This document shows, in pieces, positions 10,138 to 19,131 of a DNA stretch of 64,000 nucleotides. The stretch is from Geobacter sp. FeAm09. Its GTDB lineage: Bacteria; Desulfobacterota; Desulfuromonadia; Geobacterales; Pseudopelobacteraceae. A program made the translations under genes and the position numbers. Positions within the stretch are counted from its first letter, which is position 1, and every line of letters begins with the position of its first letter. Location: NCBI RefSeq assembly GCF_008330225.1, contig NZ_CP042466.1, positions 2,846,001 through 2,910,000 of the forward strand, in the 5' to 3' direction. The notes beneath the pieces were generated by a model, which saw only the letters and a program-made list of their open reading frames with translations, did no database searches and was not told the origin of the DNA.

Positions 10138-12042
10138 ATGACCCAAGCAAACACCATCAGCCCGGCCACAGTCCCCCCCATGGAAAGCACGGGGCTCATT
10201 TCGGCGCTTCTGCTGAAAGACGGCGTCATCGACGAGCGGCAACTCTCCTATGCCACCAGGGTCCGTTCCAAGCTCAGCACCCCCCGGACCATGATGGACA
10301 CCCTCCTGGACCTGGGCTACGTAACCCAGGAGCAGCTCCAGAAAACCCTGCGCAGCAACCAGATGAACATCCGCCTCGGCGACCTCCTGGTGGAGCTGGG
10401 GTATCTGCGGCAGGCAGACCTCCAGCAGGCCCTGGGGATACAAAAAGAGTACCTGGGCAAAAAGCGGTTGGGGGAGATCCTGGTGGAACGGGGCTTCATC
10501 GAGGAGCGCCGGCTGCTGGAAACCCTCGCCTACCAGCTCGGCTACCCCCTCATCGAGTTGAGCTTCGTCACCCTCGACCGTTCCCTGCTTGCCACCATAC
10601 CGCTCAACGTCTGCCGGGAACACAAATTCGTGCCGGTCAGGCGCGAAGGCGACGACATTGTCCTGGCCTTCTCCGACCCCCTCGACCAGAAAGCCCAGGA
10701 TGCGGCCCGGAAGATTCTGGGACAGGGTCTCAAGATCGCCATCGCCCCCCGGGAGTCGATCCTGGAGAATCTGGCCGCCCTGGAGCGGACGTCGAGCCAG
10801 GCCGCCATTTCGGACGAATCCACCATCATCGGCATGATCAACACGCTCTTCGAGGAAGCCATCGAGGAATGCGCCAGCGACATCCACATCGAGCCGATGA
10901 AGGACCGCCTGCGCATCCGTCTCCGCTGCGACGGCGTCATGCAGCAGCACAAGGACTTTCCCCGGGAGATAGCCCCCCAGCTCACCAGCCGGATCAAGGT
11001 CATGGCCCAGGCCGACATTGCCGAGCGACGGCGCCACCAGGACGGGCGCATCCTGTTCGCCAGCGCCAAGCACGGCATCAACCTGGACATGCGCGTCTCC
11101 TTCTTCATCACCATCTACGGCGAGAAGATCGTCCTGCGGCTTTTGAACAACAAGGGGACCCTGCTGGACATCAGGGAGATCGGCATGGCGCCGCGCATGC
11201 TGGAGCATTTCATCTACGAGGCCCTGGAGGTCCCCACCGGCGTCATGATCATCACCGGCCCCACCGGGTCGGGCAAGACCAGCACCATGTACAGCTGCGT
11301 CAACTTCCTGAACAACATCAACACCAGCATCATTACCGCCGAAGACCCGGTGGAATACATCATCAACGGCATCACCCAGTGCTCCATCAACCCCAAGATC
11401 GGCGTCACCTTCGAGGAGACCCTGCGCCACATCGTCCGCCAGGACCCGGACGTCATCGTCCTGGGGGAGATCCGCGACCATTTTTCCGCCGAGACCGCCA
11501 TCCAGGCGGCCCTGACCGGCCACAAGGTACTTACCACCTTTCACACCGAAGACAGCATCGGCGGCCTGATCCGTCTGATGAACATGGAGATCGAGGCCTT
11601 CCTCATCTCCTCCACCGTGGTCTGCGTGGTGGCGCAGCGCCTGCTCCGGCGGGTCTGTCCCGACTGCGCCGAGACCTACATCCCCACCCCCCTCGACCTG
11701 TCCCGTCTCGGCATGTCGCCCAACGACCTGGTGGGGGCGGAGTTCAGGGTCGGCCGGGGATGCACCTCCTGCCGTTTCAGCGGCTATCGCGGCAGGGTCG
11801 GCATCTTCGAACTGCTGGTGATGAACGAGATGGTCAAAAACGCCATCCTGAACAACAAGAGTTCGTACGATATCCGCAGGATCAGCATCGAGACCTCGGG
11901 CATGGTGACGCTCGTGGAGGACGGCCTCGTGAAAGGGGCGCAGGGTCTGGTCTCCATGAAGGAGATCATCACCGATCTGCCGCGCCTGGGAAAACCACGC
12001 CCACTCGGCGAACTTCGAAGGATACTGGGGGTCAGGCAATGA
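10138..12042 (+). CDS. GspE/PilB-family ATPase with MshEN-type N-terminal domain
   Basis: The 634-residue protein is a type II secretion/type IV pilus assembly ATPase. The N terminus has two good copies of the RLGxxLVxxG(x)nLxxxLxxQ pattern (residues 79-102 and 110-133) and a weaker one at 51-75. This resembles the c-di-GMP-binding MshEN motif pair. The ATPase part has GPTGSGKTS near 374, the Asp box around LGEIRD and the His box TTFHTEDS, followed by a C-x-x-C pair (CPDC and CTSC) as in zinc-binding GspE/PilB. No pilus genes flank it; an HDOD gene overlaps by ATGA. Start 10138 is chosen because the preceding open frame is the shadow of the phosphoesterase gene. Confidence 0.9.
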   Translation: MTQANTISPATVPPMESTGLISALLLKDGVIDERQLSYATRVRSKLSTPRTMMDTLLDLGYVTQEQLQKTLRSNQMNIRLGDLLVELGYLRQADLQQALGIQKEYLGKKRLGEILVERGFIEERRLLETLAYQLGYPLIELSFVTLDRSLLATIPLNVCREHKFVPVRREGDDIVLAFSDPLDQKAQDAARKILGQGLKIAIAPRESILENLAALERTSSQAAISDESTIIGMINTLFEEAIEECASDIHIEPMKDRLRIRLRCDGVMQQHKDFPREIAPQLTSRIKVMAQADIAERRRHQDGRILFASAKHGINLDMRVSFFITIYGEKIVLRLLNNKGTLLDIREIGMAPRMLEHFIYEALEVPTGVMIITGPTGSGKTSTMYSCVNFLNNINTSIITAEDPVEYIINGITQCSINPKIGVTFEETLRHIVRQDPDVIVLGEIRDHFSAETAIQAALTGHKVLTTFHTEDSIGGLIRLMNMEIEAFLISSTVVCVVAQRLLRRVCPDCAETYIPTPLDLSRLGMSPNDLVGAEFRVGRGCTSCRFSGYRGRVGIFELLVMNEMVKNAILNNKSSYDIRRISIETSGMVTLVEDGLVKGAQGLVSMKEIITDLPRLGKPRPLGELRRILGVRQ

Positions 12043-12893
12043 CCACGGAACAACCGCTCGTTGAGATGATCAGAGACCGGCTGGCCGGTGACCTGCGCGG
12101 CCTGCCGGTCTTTCATTCGGTGGCGGTCAAGCTCCAGCAGATGCTTGCCAGCCGGGATTTCCGCATGGAAGAGGTCATCAGGCTGATCGGCGAGGACCAG
12201 GCCCTGGCCAGCCAGGTGCTCAAGATGGGGAACTCGTCCTTTTATACCGGCCTCTCCAAGGTGGCCACCATCAAGGACGCCGTCGTCCGCCTGGGCGCCC
12301 AGGAGATCGCCAATCTGGTCATGATGGCGTCCCAGGCCGAACAGTACACGTCCGGCCACCCGGTCCTGGACAGCTTCCTGCAGAAGCTGTGGGACCATGC
12401 GCTCTGCTGCGCCACGGGGGCCGCGTGGCTGGCCTCACGGGCGGGCTACGCCTCACTCGCGGCCGAGGCGTTCATGGGGGGCCTGCTGCACGATATCGGC
12501 AAGCTGGCCATCATCAAGGCGCTGGACGGGATCCTGCAAGCCGGCGGTACCAAGGCCAATGTCTCGGAGGTACTCATCAACGAGATCCTGGACACCATGC
12601 ACGAGGATGTGGGCCACCGCCTGATGCTCGCCTGGTGCCTCCCCGAGACCTATTGCTCCATCGCCGTCAACCATCACCGTGCCGAGTATGACGGCAACGA
12701 CATCCTGCTCGTCATCGTCAGGCTTGCCAACCTGGCCTGCCGCAAGGTGGGCAAGGCCCTCTCCCCCGACCCCACGGTCGCCCTTTTCGGGGCGCCCGAG
12801 GCGCAATTCCTGGGGGTCAAGGAGATCACCCTCGCCGAGTTGGAGATTGTCGTGGAGGATGCGGGAACGCAGGCGGCCGGCGTGCCGGGGTAA
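12039..12893 (+). CDS. HDOD domain protein
   Basis: The 284-residue protein starts by ATGA overlap with the ATPase gene. It carries an HDOD domain, with LPVFHSVAVKLQQMLASRD, then a helical region containing ALASQVLKMGNSSFYTG and the HD-like GGLLHDIGKLAIIKAL. The later NHHRAEYDGN matches the C-terminal helix of the family. HDOD proteins usually act as signalling adaptors. The coupling to a predicted c-di-GMP-responsive ATPase suggests a common motility or secretion function, which is inference. Confidence 0.85.
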   Translation: MTTEQPLVEMIRDRLAGDLRGLPVFHSVAVKLQQMLASRDFRMEEVIRLIGEDQALASQVLKMGNSSFYTGLSKVATIKDAVVRLGAQEIANLVMMASQAEQYTSGHPVLDSFLQKLWDHALCCATGAAWLASRAGYASLAAEAFMGGLLHDIGKLAIIKALDGILQAGGTKANVSEVLINEILDTMHEDVGHRLMLAWCLPETYCSIAVNHHRAEYDGNDILLVIVRLANLACRKVGKALSPDPTVALFGAPEAQFLGVKEITLAELEIVVEDAGTQAAGVPG

Positions 12894-12946
12894 ACGGACA
12901 CGCGTGGCGCGGTTTACGGAAATTTTACCTTTTTCGCCACACTCGC

Positions 12947-12976
12947 TTCACATTTTGCCGTTAGATTTGGTATAAT
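12947..12976 (+). promoter_or_regulatory. Sigma-70-type promoter for the 59-residue gene
   Basis: TTCACA at 12947-12952 and a perfect TATAAT at 12971-12976 are separated by 18 bases. A strong AAAAGGAGG ribosome site and ATG follow about 45 bases downstream. Confidence 0.6.
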
Positions 12977-13026
12977 GCATAACATTTCGGGAGGTGCTCG
13001 GCAAAGGCTGAAAAAGGAGGTAGATA

Positions 13027-13206
13027 ATGGGTAAAAAGATCCGCAATTCCATCGAAATCGTTGTGGAACAATTTCAGAATCTTCTCGAGAAATGCCTGCA
13101 AACCAAGGACGACAACGAAAGGGTCGTGCTGGTCCGACGACTCATCAACCTGGTTGGGGTCATTCAGTTCCTGGTCTCGGTGCAAAAGGCCACGCCCCAC
13201 GTCTGA
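13027..13206 (+). CDS. Small 59-residue protein, unknown function
   Basis: A complete short gene encodes MGKKIRNSIEIVVEQFQNLL and ends SVQKATPHV. It is helical and amphipathic, with a charged middle (QTKDDNERVVLVRRL) and a hydrophobic stretch NLVGVIQFLV. It has its own promoter (TATAAT at 12971), an excellent AAGGAGG site and a terminator 25 bases after its stop. A monocistronic unit this well equipped suggests a real, possibly abundant product. No family recognised. Confidence 0.7.
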   Translation: MGKKIRNSIEIVVEQFQNLLEKCLQTKDDNERVVLVRRLINLVGVIQFLVSVQKATPHV

Positions 13207-13230
13207 AACCCGTATCAACAAAAGAAACGG

Positions 13231-13267
13231 AAAGCCGGGGACCTGCGACAGGTCACCCGGCTTTTTT
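13231..13267 (+). terminator. Rho-independent terminator after the small gene
   Basis: The stem AAGCCGGG with GACCTG pairs with CAGGTC and CCCGGCTT across 13232-13262, with one bulged A, and is followed by TTTTTT. It lies between this gene and convergent mltG and may serve both. Confidence 0.85.
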
Positions 13268-13295
13268 CTTGCGGAACTCCCCCATGGCGCGGGGA

Positions 13296-14309
13296 TCAGT
13301 TTTTGAGATAGCGGGCGACGGCCCGGTTGTGTTCCTCCAGGGTACGGGAAAAATAGTGGGTGCCGTCCTGGCGGGCCACGAAATAGAGGTAGTCGCTGCG
13401 GGCCGGATGGAGGGCGGCGCGCAGCGCGTCGGCCCCCGGGTTGCCGATGGGGCCGGGGGGCAGCCCCTTGACCAGATAGGTGTTGTAGGGGGAAGGGCGG
13501 CCGATGTCGGCCTTGGTGACCTTGCCCGAAAAGGCCCGCACACCGTAGACCGCCGTGGGATCGCTCTGGAGCGGCATCCCCAGGCGCAGGCGGTTGTAAA
13601 AGACCGAGGAGATTACGGGTTTTTCCTCGCCGGAGACCGCCTCCTTTTCGATGAGCGAAGCCAGGGTCACGATCTCGTGGGACGACAGCCGGGTCTGCCC
13701 GCGGCCGGCCGCGGTCACATCGGCGTACACCTTCCGGAAGCGGCCAACCATCTGGGTGACCAACTGTTCCTCCGTACCGTTGCGCGCCAGGTTGTAGGTG
13801 GCCGGAGCGAGGTACCCCTCGGCGCTGGCGGCGTGGATGTCCAGGCGTTCCAGCAGCGCGGCGTCACGGCAGGCGGCCAGAAACGCATCCCGCTTGAAAT
13901 ATCCTTTCTGATCGAGCAGTTCGGCGGCCTGGTAGACGGAGTACCCCTCCGGCAGGGCAAAGCGGCGGTAATCCACGTCGCCCGTCGCCAGCTTGCGCAG
14001 GATATCCCCCGGCGTCATGGCGTCCGTAAGGCGATAGTCGCCCGCCTTGAGGCGGTGGGCCTGCCCCCGCAGACGGGTGAGAAGGATGAAGTGCCATGAG
14101 CTGCGGATAACACCGCCCTGTTTCAGCTCCCCAGCCAGCTTTCTGATGCCGCTGCCGGCCGGAAAAGAAACATCGCGGACAAGAGCGCCCTTTCCCGGCG
14201 GGATGAAGGTGCACGCCAGGTACCAGCCCAGCAGGAGCAGGAGACCGGCGCGGATGGAGAGTACGGCAATTTTTCGAGGTGTGGGGTTGAACGAAGGCAT
14301 TGGCCGCAT
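13296..14309 (-). CDS. mltG: Endolytic murein transglycosylase MltG
   Basis: MltG cleaves nascent peptidoglycan strands at the outer face of the inner membrane and ends glycan elongation. The 337-residue protein has one N-terminal membrane helix (about residues 16-33), a LysM-like region and the YceG catalytic domain. Visible are EGYLAPATYNL, then LASLIEKEAV with the catalytic glutamate, and PSPYNTYLVKGLPPGPIGNPG. The family usually has phenylalanine-proline-aspartate in the first motif, so the A-P-A here is a small deviation. ATG codons at 14309 and 14300 are both possible; neither has a strong ribosome site. Confidence 0.92.
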   Translation of the reverse strand: MRPMPSFNPTPRKIAVLSIRAGLLLLLGWYLACTFIPPGKGALVRDVSFPAGSGIRKLAGELKQGGVIRSSWHFILLTRLRGQAHRLKAGDYRLTDAMTPGDILRKLATGDVDYRRFALPEGYSVYQAAELLDQKGYFKRDAFLAACRDAALLERLDIHAASAEGYLAPATYNLARNGTEEQLVTQMVGRFRKVYADVTAAGRGQTRLSSHEIVTLASLIEKEAVSGEEKPVISSVFYNRLRLGMPLQSDPTAVYGVRAFSGKVTKADIGRPSPYNTYLVKGLPPGPIGNPGADALRAALHPARSDYLYFVARQDGTHYFSRTLEEHNRAVARYLKN

Positions 14310-14458
14310 TATGGGTTTTTTCCGGCCCACAGTCAAGCCCGTGGGCGTTCCTTGACATCGGGGGCGAATGTTGCTACAAAAATTCGTACCGGGAGGGCCG
14401 GAACAATTGGTGCACCGTCGTACTGGACCGCCCCGATAGGGCGGCGAAAGGGGAGTCC

Positions 14459-14914
14459 ATGCAACCGTTCAGGGATATCCGCGAGGTATTCGACTTTGCC
14501 ATCGAAAAGGAAGAGGCATCCTACCAGTTGTACACCAAGGCCGCCGCCATGGCGTCGTCCACCGCCAGCCGCAAGATGCTGGAGGAGATGGCAGGACAGG
14601 AGTTGGGACACAAACGCCTCCTCCAGGGCCTGGACCGGGAAAAGGTCCATGAATACCGCTTCGTCAAGGTACCCGACCTGAAGATCGGCGATTACCTGGT
14701 GGACATCGAGTACCGGGACGACATGACGTTCCAGGAGATCCTGGTCTTTGCCATGAAGGCCGAGGAAAAGGCGGCCCGGCTCTACAGCGAGGCCAGCCAC
14801 CTGAGCGACGTTCCCGAGATCCAGCGCATGCTGCTCATGCTGGCCAACGAGGAAAAGAAACACAAATTCAACCTGGAATCCCTGTACGACGACAAGATAC
14901 TGACCGAAAATTAG
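14459..14914 (+). CDS. Ferritin-like/rubrerythrin-family protein
   Basis: The 151-residue protein has two E-x-x-H/E-type helical pairs: FAIEKEEASYQLYTKAA with EMAGQELGHKRLL, then FAMKAEEKAARLYSEAS with LANEEKKHKFNLE. These give the carboxylate and histidine ligands of a di-iron four-helix bundle. No C-terminal rubredoxin-type Cys motifs are present, so it is a rubrerythrin-like protein lacking the electron-transfer domain. GGGGAG precedes the ATG at 14459. A role in peroxide or iron handling in an anaerobe is inferred from family. Confidence 0.85.
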   Translation: MQPFRDIREVFDFAIEKEEASYQLYTKAAAMASSTASRKMLEEMAGQELGHKRLLQGLDREKVHEYRFVKVPDLKIGDYLVDIEYRDDMTFQEILVFAMKAEEKAARLYSEASHLSDVPEIQRMLLMLANEEKKHKFNLESLYDDKILTEN

Positions 14915-14981
14915 CGGCCGGTTCTCCGCGCCGGGCACGAGCGATGCCGCCCCAGGGCGGCATTTTCTTTATGAGGTTATT

Positions 14982-15854
14982 ATGACGTTTCCCGAACAGG
15001 TTCATCTCCCCTTCAATTTCGGCATCATCAAAGAGAGCTTCAAACTCTGCTATCCCGCTGTGCACGAACCGACGGAAGAAGGCTACTGGGCTATCATCCA
15101 GGGCACCAGCATGCTGGTGGTGCGGGAGAACGCCGCCCTGGCGCTGCCCCGGGGCGGCCTGCCGGAGTGGCTCCACCCGGAAAGCCGCCCGATCTTCATC
15201 GGCCACTGGCACGGCAGGCCGCTCCGCGCCTTGAGCGTCGGCAGCGACCTGCCCCTGCAGCCCCCCTTCGAGGCCGAGGCATTCAACGCTGCTGAACAGC
15301 GTCTGGACATGGCGACCCTCAGCGTGGGCGGCCTTGCCAAACAGATTCTGCATTGGGACCGACAGAGCCGCCACTGCTCCCGCTGCGGCGCCCCCACCGA
15401 GCCCATGACCGGCAATTGGGGCAAACGGTGCACCGGCTGCAACGCGGAGCACTTCCCCCACATCCACCCCTGCGCCATCGTGCTGGTCAAACGGGGCGAC
15501 CACCTGCTCCTCACCCGCAAGGCCGAATGGCCGGCGGGCAGGTACAGCCTGGTGGCCGGCTTCGTGGACTTCGGCGAATCCCTGGAGGAATGCGCCATGC
15601 GCGAGGTCAGGGAAGAAACCGGGATCGGGATCGAAAACGTCCGCTACGTGGGCAGCCAGAACTGGCCCTTCCCGGCCCAGCTCATGGCCGGTTTCGTGGC
15701 CGACTATGCCGACGGCGAGATCGAGGTGGACACGAGCGAACTGGAGGACGCCCGCTGGTTCCCCCTGGACGCCCTCCCCTCGCTCCCGCCTCAGCGCAGC
15801 ATTGCGCGTTGGATCATCGACAACTTCAAAACGCCGACATCCTACCCCATTTGA
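14982..15854 (+). CDS. nudC: NAD+ diphosphatase NudC (Nudix hydrolase)
   Basis: NudC hydrolyses NAD(H) to NMN(H) and AMP and can remove NAD caps from RNA. The 290-residue protein has an N-terminal domain, a zinc ribbon with CSRCG and CTGCN, then a Nudix fold. The Nudix box runs from GFVDFGESLEE through REVREETGI, and SQNWPFPAQLMAGF is the NudC signature after it. Length is near the family norm. Start 14982 follows a short AT-rich leader. Confidence 0.93.
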   Translation: MTFPEQVHLPFNFGIIKESFKLCYPAVHEPTEEGYWAIIQGTSMLVVRENAALALPRGGLPEWLHPESRPIFIGHWHGRPLRALSVGSDLPLQPPFEAEAFNAAEQRLDMATLSVGGLAKQILHWDRQSRHCSRCGAPTEPMTGNWGKRCTGCNAEHFPHIHPCAIVLVKRGDHLLLTRKAEWPAGRYSLVAGFVDFGESLEECAMREVREETGIGIENVRYVGSQNWPFPAQLMAGFVADYADGEIEVDTSELEDARWFPLDALPSLPPQRSIARWIIDNFKTPTSYPI

Positions 15855-15977
15855 GGCAGCCCGGGGGACCGGCCCGCCGGAAAACGCCCGGTTACGCCAT
15901 TTCTCCCCACGGCATGCTCTTTGCGTTATACTCAATCAAAGAGACACCATCGCCCCAACCGGGGCAAGGAGGTTGTT

Positions 15978-17731
15978 ATGCAACGTATACTCTGGATAAT
16001 TCTCGTGCTGTTCATCGCCATTCCGCCATCCCTGTCCCTGGCCGGGGTCATCAGCCCGGCCAGGGTGCGCCTGCAGGCCGGAGACGCCTATTTCCGCACC
16101 CCCAGCGATGCCGACTGGCTGCCGGTTGCCGCCAACACCCCCCTGGACGAGGGGGATTCGGTCTGGTGCCCCGACGGCTCACGACTTGAGATCCAGTTGA
16201 ACGACGCGTCCCTGATCAGGATCGATGGCGGCTCCACCATGGAGATGCTCGCCGTGGAGGAAGGCTTCACCCAGATCCACCTCTCCTCCGGCCGCATGTA
16301 CGTGCACACCGTCAGCAGCACCAAGGAACGCAGCCTGCAGATCGATGCCGACGACACCACGGTGCTCCCCGCCAGCCGCTCGCGCTTGCGCATCGACATG
16401 CTGCCCGACCGTGAAGAGGACGTATCCATTTTCAAGGGTTCGGCCTATGTGGAAGGCAACGGCAGCCGCACCAGGGTGCGGGCCGGCGAACAAATCGCTC
16501 TGGAAGAGGGGCATAACGAACTTCTGGCGCTGAATCCCCCCGACGATTGGGAGCGCTGGAACACGGACCGCGACCGGGGCATCGTACGCAGCTCGCGCTC
16601 GGAGGCCAATCTCCCCGAGGAGATCAGGGGATATGCCGGCGAACTGGACGCCAGCGGGGAGTGGGTGCGGGTTCCCGACTACGGCATGGTCTGGCGCCCG
16701 ACGGTGATCCTGGCCGACGACTGGGCGCCGTACCGGAGCGGCCGCTGGATATGGAAAGGGGACGACTACGTCTGGATCTCCTATGAGAGCTGGGGATGGG
16801 TCCCCTATCACTACGGGCGCTGGATCGTGGTAAGCGGCCGCGGCTGGTGCTGGGTCCCGCCGGGGCGTGGCGATGTCTACTGGGGCCCGGGGTACGTGGG
16901 ATGGTACCGCACCGGCGACCGCGTCGGCTGGACGCCGCTGGCGCCGGGTGAAACCTATTACGGGCATCGTTCCTACGGCCGCAACAGCGTCAACGTGAAC
17001 ATCACCAACGTCAACGTCAGGAACACCACCGTGGTGTACCGGAACAGCCGGGCCCGGGGCGGGGTGACCATCGTTCCCCAGAACGATTTCCTGCGGGGCA
17101 GAACCGTGCACACCCCGGTGGGCGGAAGAAACGCAGCTCCCCCCCGGCGGCCGTATCGGTGGGCAGCCCGCGCATCCAGCCGACCCGGGAATCGCGCATG
17201 CCGGTGGTCAAGACCCTTCCCCCGCGCGTCGCACCGCCGGAGGTGAAACGGGTGGCGCCCCAGGAGATGCGGCAGCGCTTCCCGCGGATAACCCCGTCGG
17301 CGCCCGCCTCTGCCACCGCTCCGGCACGAACGCCGGCGGCAACGGCTGCCCCTGCGGCAGCACCGACGATGCGGGACCGGAAGAATACCCCCGCCGCACA
17401 ACCGGCTGGCAGAACGGCCCCGGCCGAGACCCGTGCCCCATCCACACCGGCACCGGCGGCCCAGGAGCGGGAGCGGCGCTCCATCATGCCGGTAACGACG
17501 CCGACGGTAACGGCGCCAACCGTGAAGACGGCCCCGGCCCCCCGCACGACGGCACCGGCGAGCCCCGCCCCCAACGCCGGGCAAATCCGGAGGGCGACGC
17601 CGTCGCCCCAGGCGCAGCCGAGAAAGGTCTGGAACGTCACCGCCCCGGAACAGCGCAATGAGAACAGGGGCACGTCGGCCACGGGAGGAGGGCGTTCGGA
17701 AGAACGCCGCGAAGGCCCGAAAGGCAGGTAA
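15978..17731 (+). CDS. FecR-domain/DUF6600 secreted protein, split by an apparent one-base frameshift
   Basis: The start MQRILWIILVLFIAIPPSLS is a signal peptide. A FecR-like beta domain spans about residues 40-165. A W/Y/G-rich DUF6600 region follows, with repeated short motifs such as SGRWIWKGDDYVWIS and GRGWCWVPPGRG, and then a Pro/Ala/Thr-rich tail. The frame changes at a C7 run (17139-17145). Adding one C joins the two parts as NAAPPPAAVSVGSPRIQPTR, giving about 584 residues. Such proteins are common in Geobacter-like genomes, with unknown function; an envelope or extracellular location is inferred. Confidence 0.8.
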
Positions 17732-17766
17732 GGGGCTGTGCCCCGCTCCTTTGCCCCGTGATACCA

Positions 17767-17796
17767 CAAAAGGCCCTCCTGATGGAGGGCCTTTTG
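17767..17796 (+). terminator. Bidirectional rho-independent terminator
   Basis: A 13-bp perfect stem CAAAAGGCCCTCC (17767-17779) with its complement at 17784-17796 surrounds a TGAT loop, with T and A runs on both sides. It separates the FecR/DUF6600 gene from convergent apgM. Confidence 0.85.
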
Positions 17797-17846
17797 CAAT
17801 GGCAACACATACGAAAGCGGGTGGGGATGCGCCATGAGAGCGGCGG

Positions 17847-19039
17847 CTACTTCACCAGCATCGCCATCAGGTCGTGCCCCTTCACCACCAGTCCGGTCGC
17901 CCCGGCCTGCTCCTCGTCGTAGGAGCCGGCGCCGTTGCCCGGCCCTTCTCCGCCGCGATAGATGACAAAGGGAACCGGCTCCGCCGTGTGGGTCATCAGG
18001 CGCACCGGCGTGGGGTGGTCGGGGGTGCAGAGGATGGCGAAGTCGCCGAACTTCCCGATCCCCTCAAGCACCGTGCCCACCACTTGGCGGTCGAAATCCT
18101 CGATGGCCTGAATCTTGTGGTCCATCCTGCCGGAATGGGATGCCTCGTCCGGCGCTTCCACATGCACGTAGACGAAATCGTGGGTCTCCAGGGCCGCCAG
18201 GGCGGCCTGGGCCTTGCCCAGGTAGTTGGTGTCGATGTAGCCGGTGGCGCCTTCCACGTTGATCACGTCCAGCCCGGCGCAGACGCCGATCCCCCTGATC
18301 AGGTCAACCGCCGAGATCACCGCTCCCGAGAGACCAAATTTTTCGCGGTAAGAATCGACCCGGGGGGTCTTGCCGTGCCCCCAGAGCCAGATGGAATTGG
18401 CCTGGCGCTTCCCCTCCTCCTTGCGTTTCTTGTTGAGGGGATGGTCGTGGAGCACCATCTGGGCGTGGTTCATGATGTTGTGCAGGGTGGCGGCGCCGTC
18501 GCCGCTGGGGAGGTACTCCAGTACCGCCTTGCCGGTGATGTCGTGGGGGGGGTGGCCGTCATGCCGTCCTTGCCGCCGCGCCAGACCATCAGGTGGCGGT
18601 AGCCGACCCCGGGGTGGAATTCGAACTCGGCGCTGCCGATCTCCTTCTGGAGCGTTGCCACCAGGCCGCGCCCCTCCTCGGTGGAGATATGGCCGGCCGA
18701 AAAATCCTCCATGTAGAGCGAAGCGCCGTGGGGTTTGAGGGTCACCAGGTTCATGCGGAAGGCCACGTCGTCGGGGCCGAGGGAGACCCCCATGCTGACC
18801 GCTTCCAGGGGGGAGCGGCCGGTGTAGCAGCTGCGCGGGTCGTAGCCGAAGATCGACAGGTTGGCCACGTCGCTGCCCGGCGGCAGCCCCTCGGGGACGG
18901 TGGCGGCCAAGCCGACCTGGCCGTGCCGGGCCATGAAATCCATGTTTGGGGTCGCGGCCGCCTGGAGCGGCGATTTGTTGCCGAGTTCGCTGTAGACCAC
19001 GTCCGACATGCCGTCGCCGAGGAGGATGATGACCTTCAT
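17847..19039 (-). CDS. apgM: Archaeal-type cofactor-independent phosphoglycerate mutase (or proposed homoserine kinase), with apparent frameshift
   Basis: The protein belongs to the alkaline-phosphatase-like ApgM family. MKVIILLGDGMSD carries metal ligands at the N terminus, PPGSDVANLSIFGYDP holds the active-site serine, and EAPDEASHSGRMDHKIQAIE and CTPDHPTP supply the C-terminal metal site. The frame changes at a G8 run on the plus strand (18545-18552). One more base restores TATPPHDITGKAVLEY and gives 397 residues, the family norm. A subfamily of ApgM-like proteins in anaerobes is a proposed homoserine kinase; I cannot separate these roles from sequence alone. Confidence 0.85.
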
Positions 19040-19089
19040 ATGCGCCTTTCAGGATGAAGATGGGGAACACGAAACTGTCGAGGTCACTA

Positions 19090-19119
19090 ATATTAGTTTC
19101 CGAATCCCCCCCTTGTCAA
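19090..19119 (-). promoter_or_regulatory. Promoter for apgM with a palindrome over its -10
   Basis: On the minus strand, TTGACA (19119-19114) is followed after 18 bases by TAATAT (19095-19090). The -10 lies inside a perfect 12-bp palindrome ACTAATATTAGT (19086-19097), which could be an operator. The apgM ATG is about 50 bases downstream. Confidence 0.5.
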
Positions 19120-19131
19120 CCTTCCTGGCCC

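Noticed and set aside
9952-12039. 695-codon open frame antisense to the PilB-like ATPase
   Set aside because: It is a GC-bias shadow; the plus strand carries clear Walker and zinc motifs and the antisense product is low-complexity with no family features.
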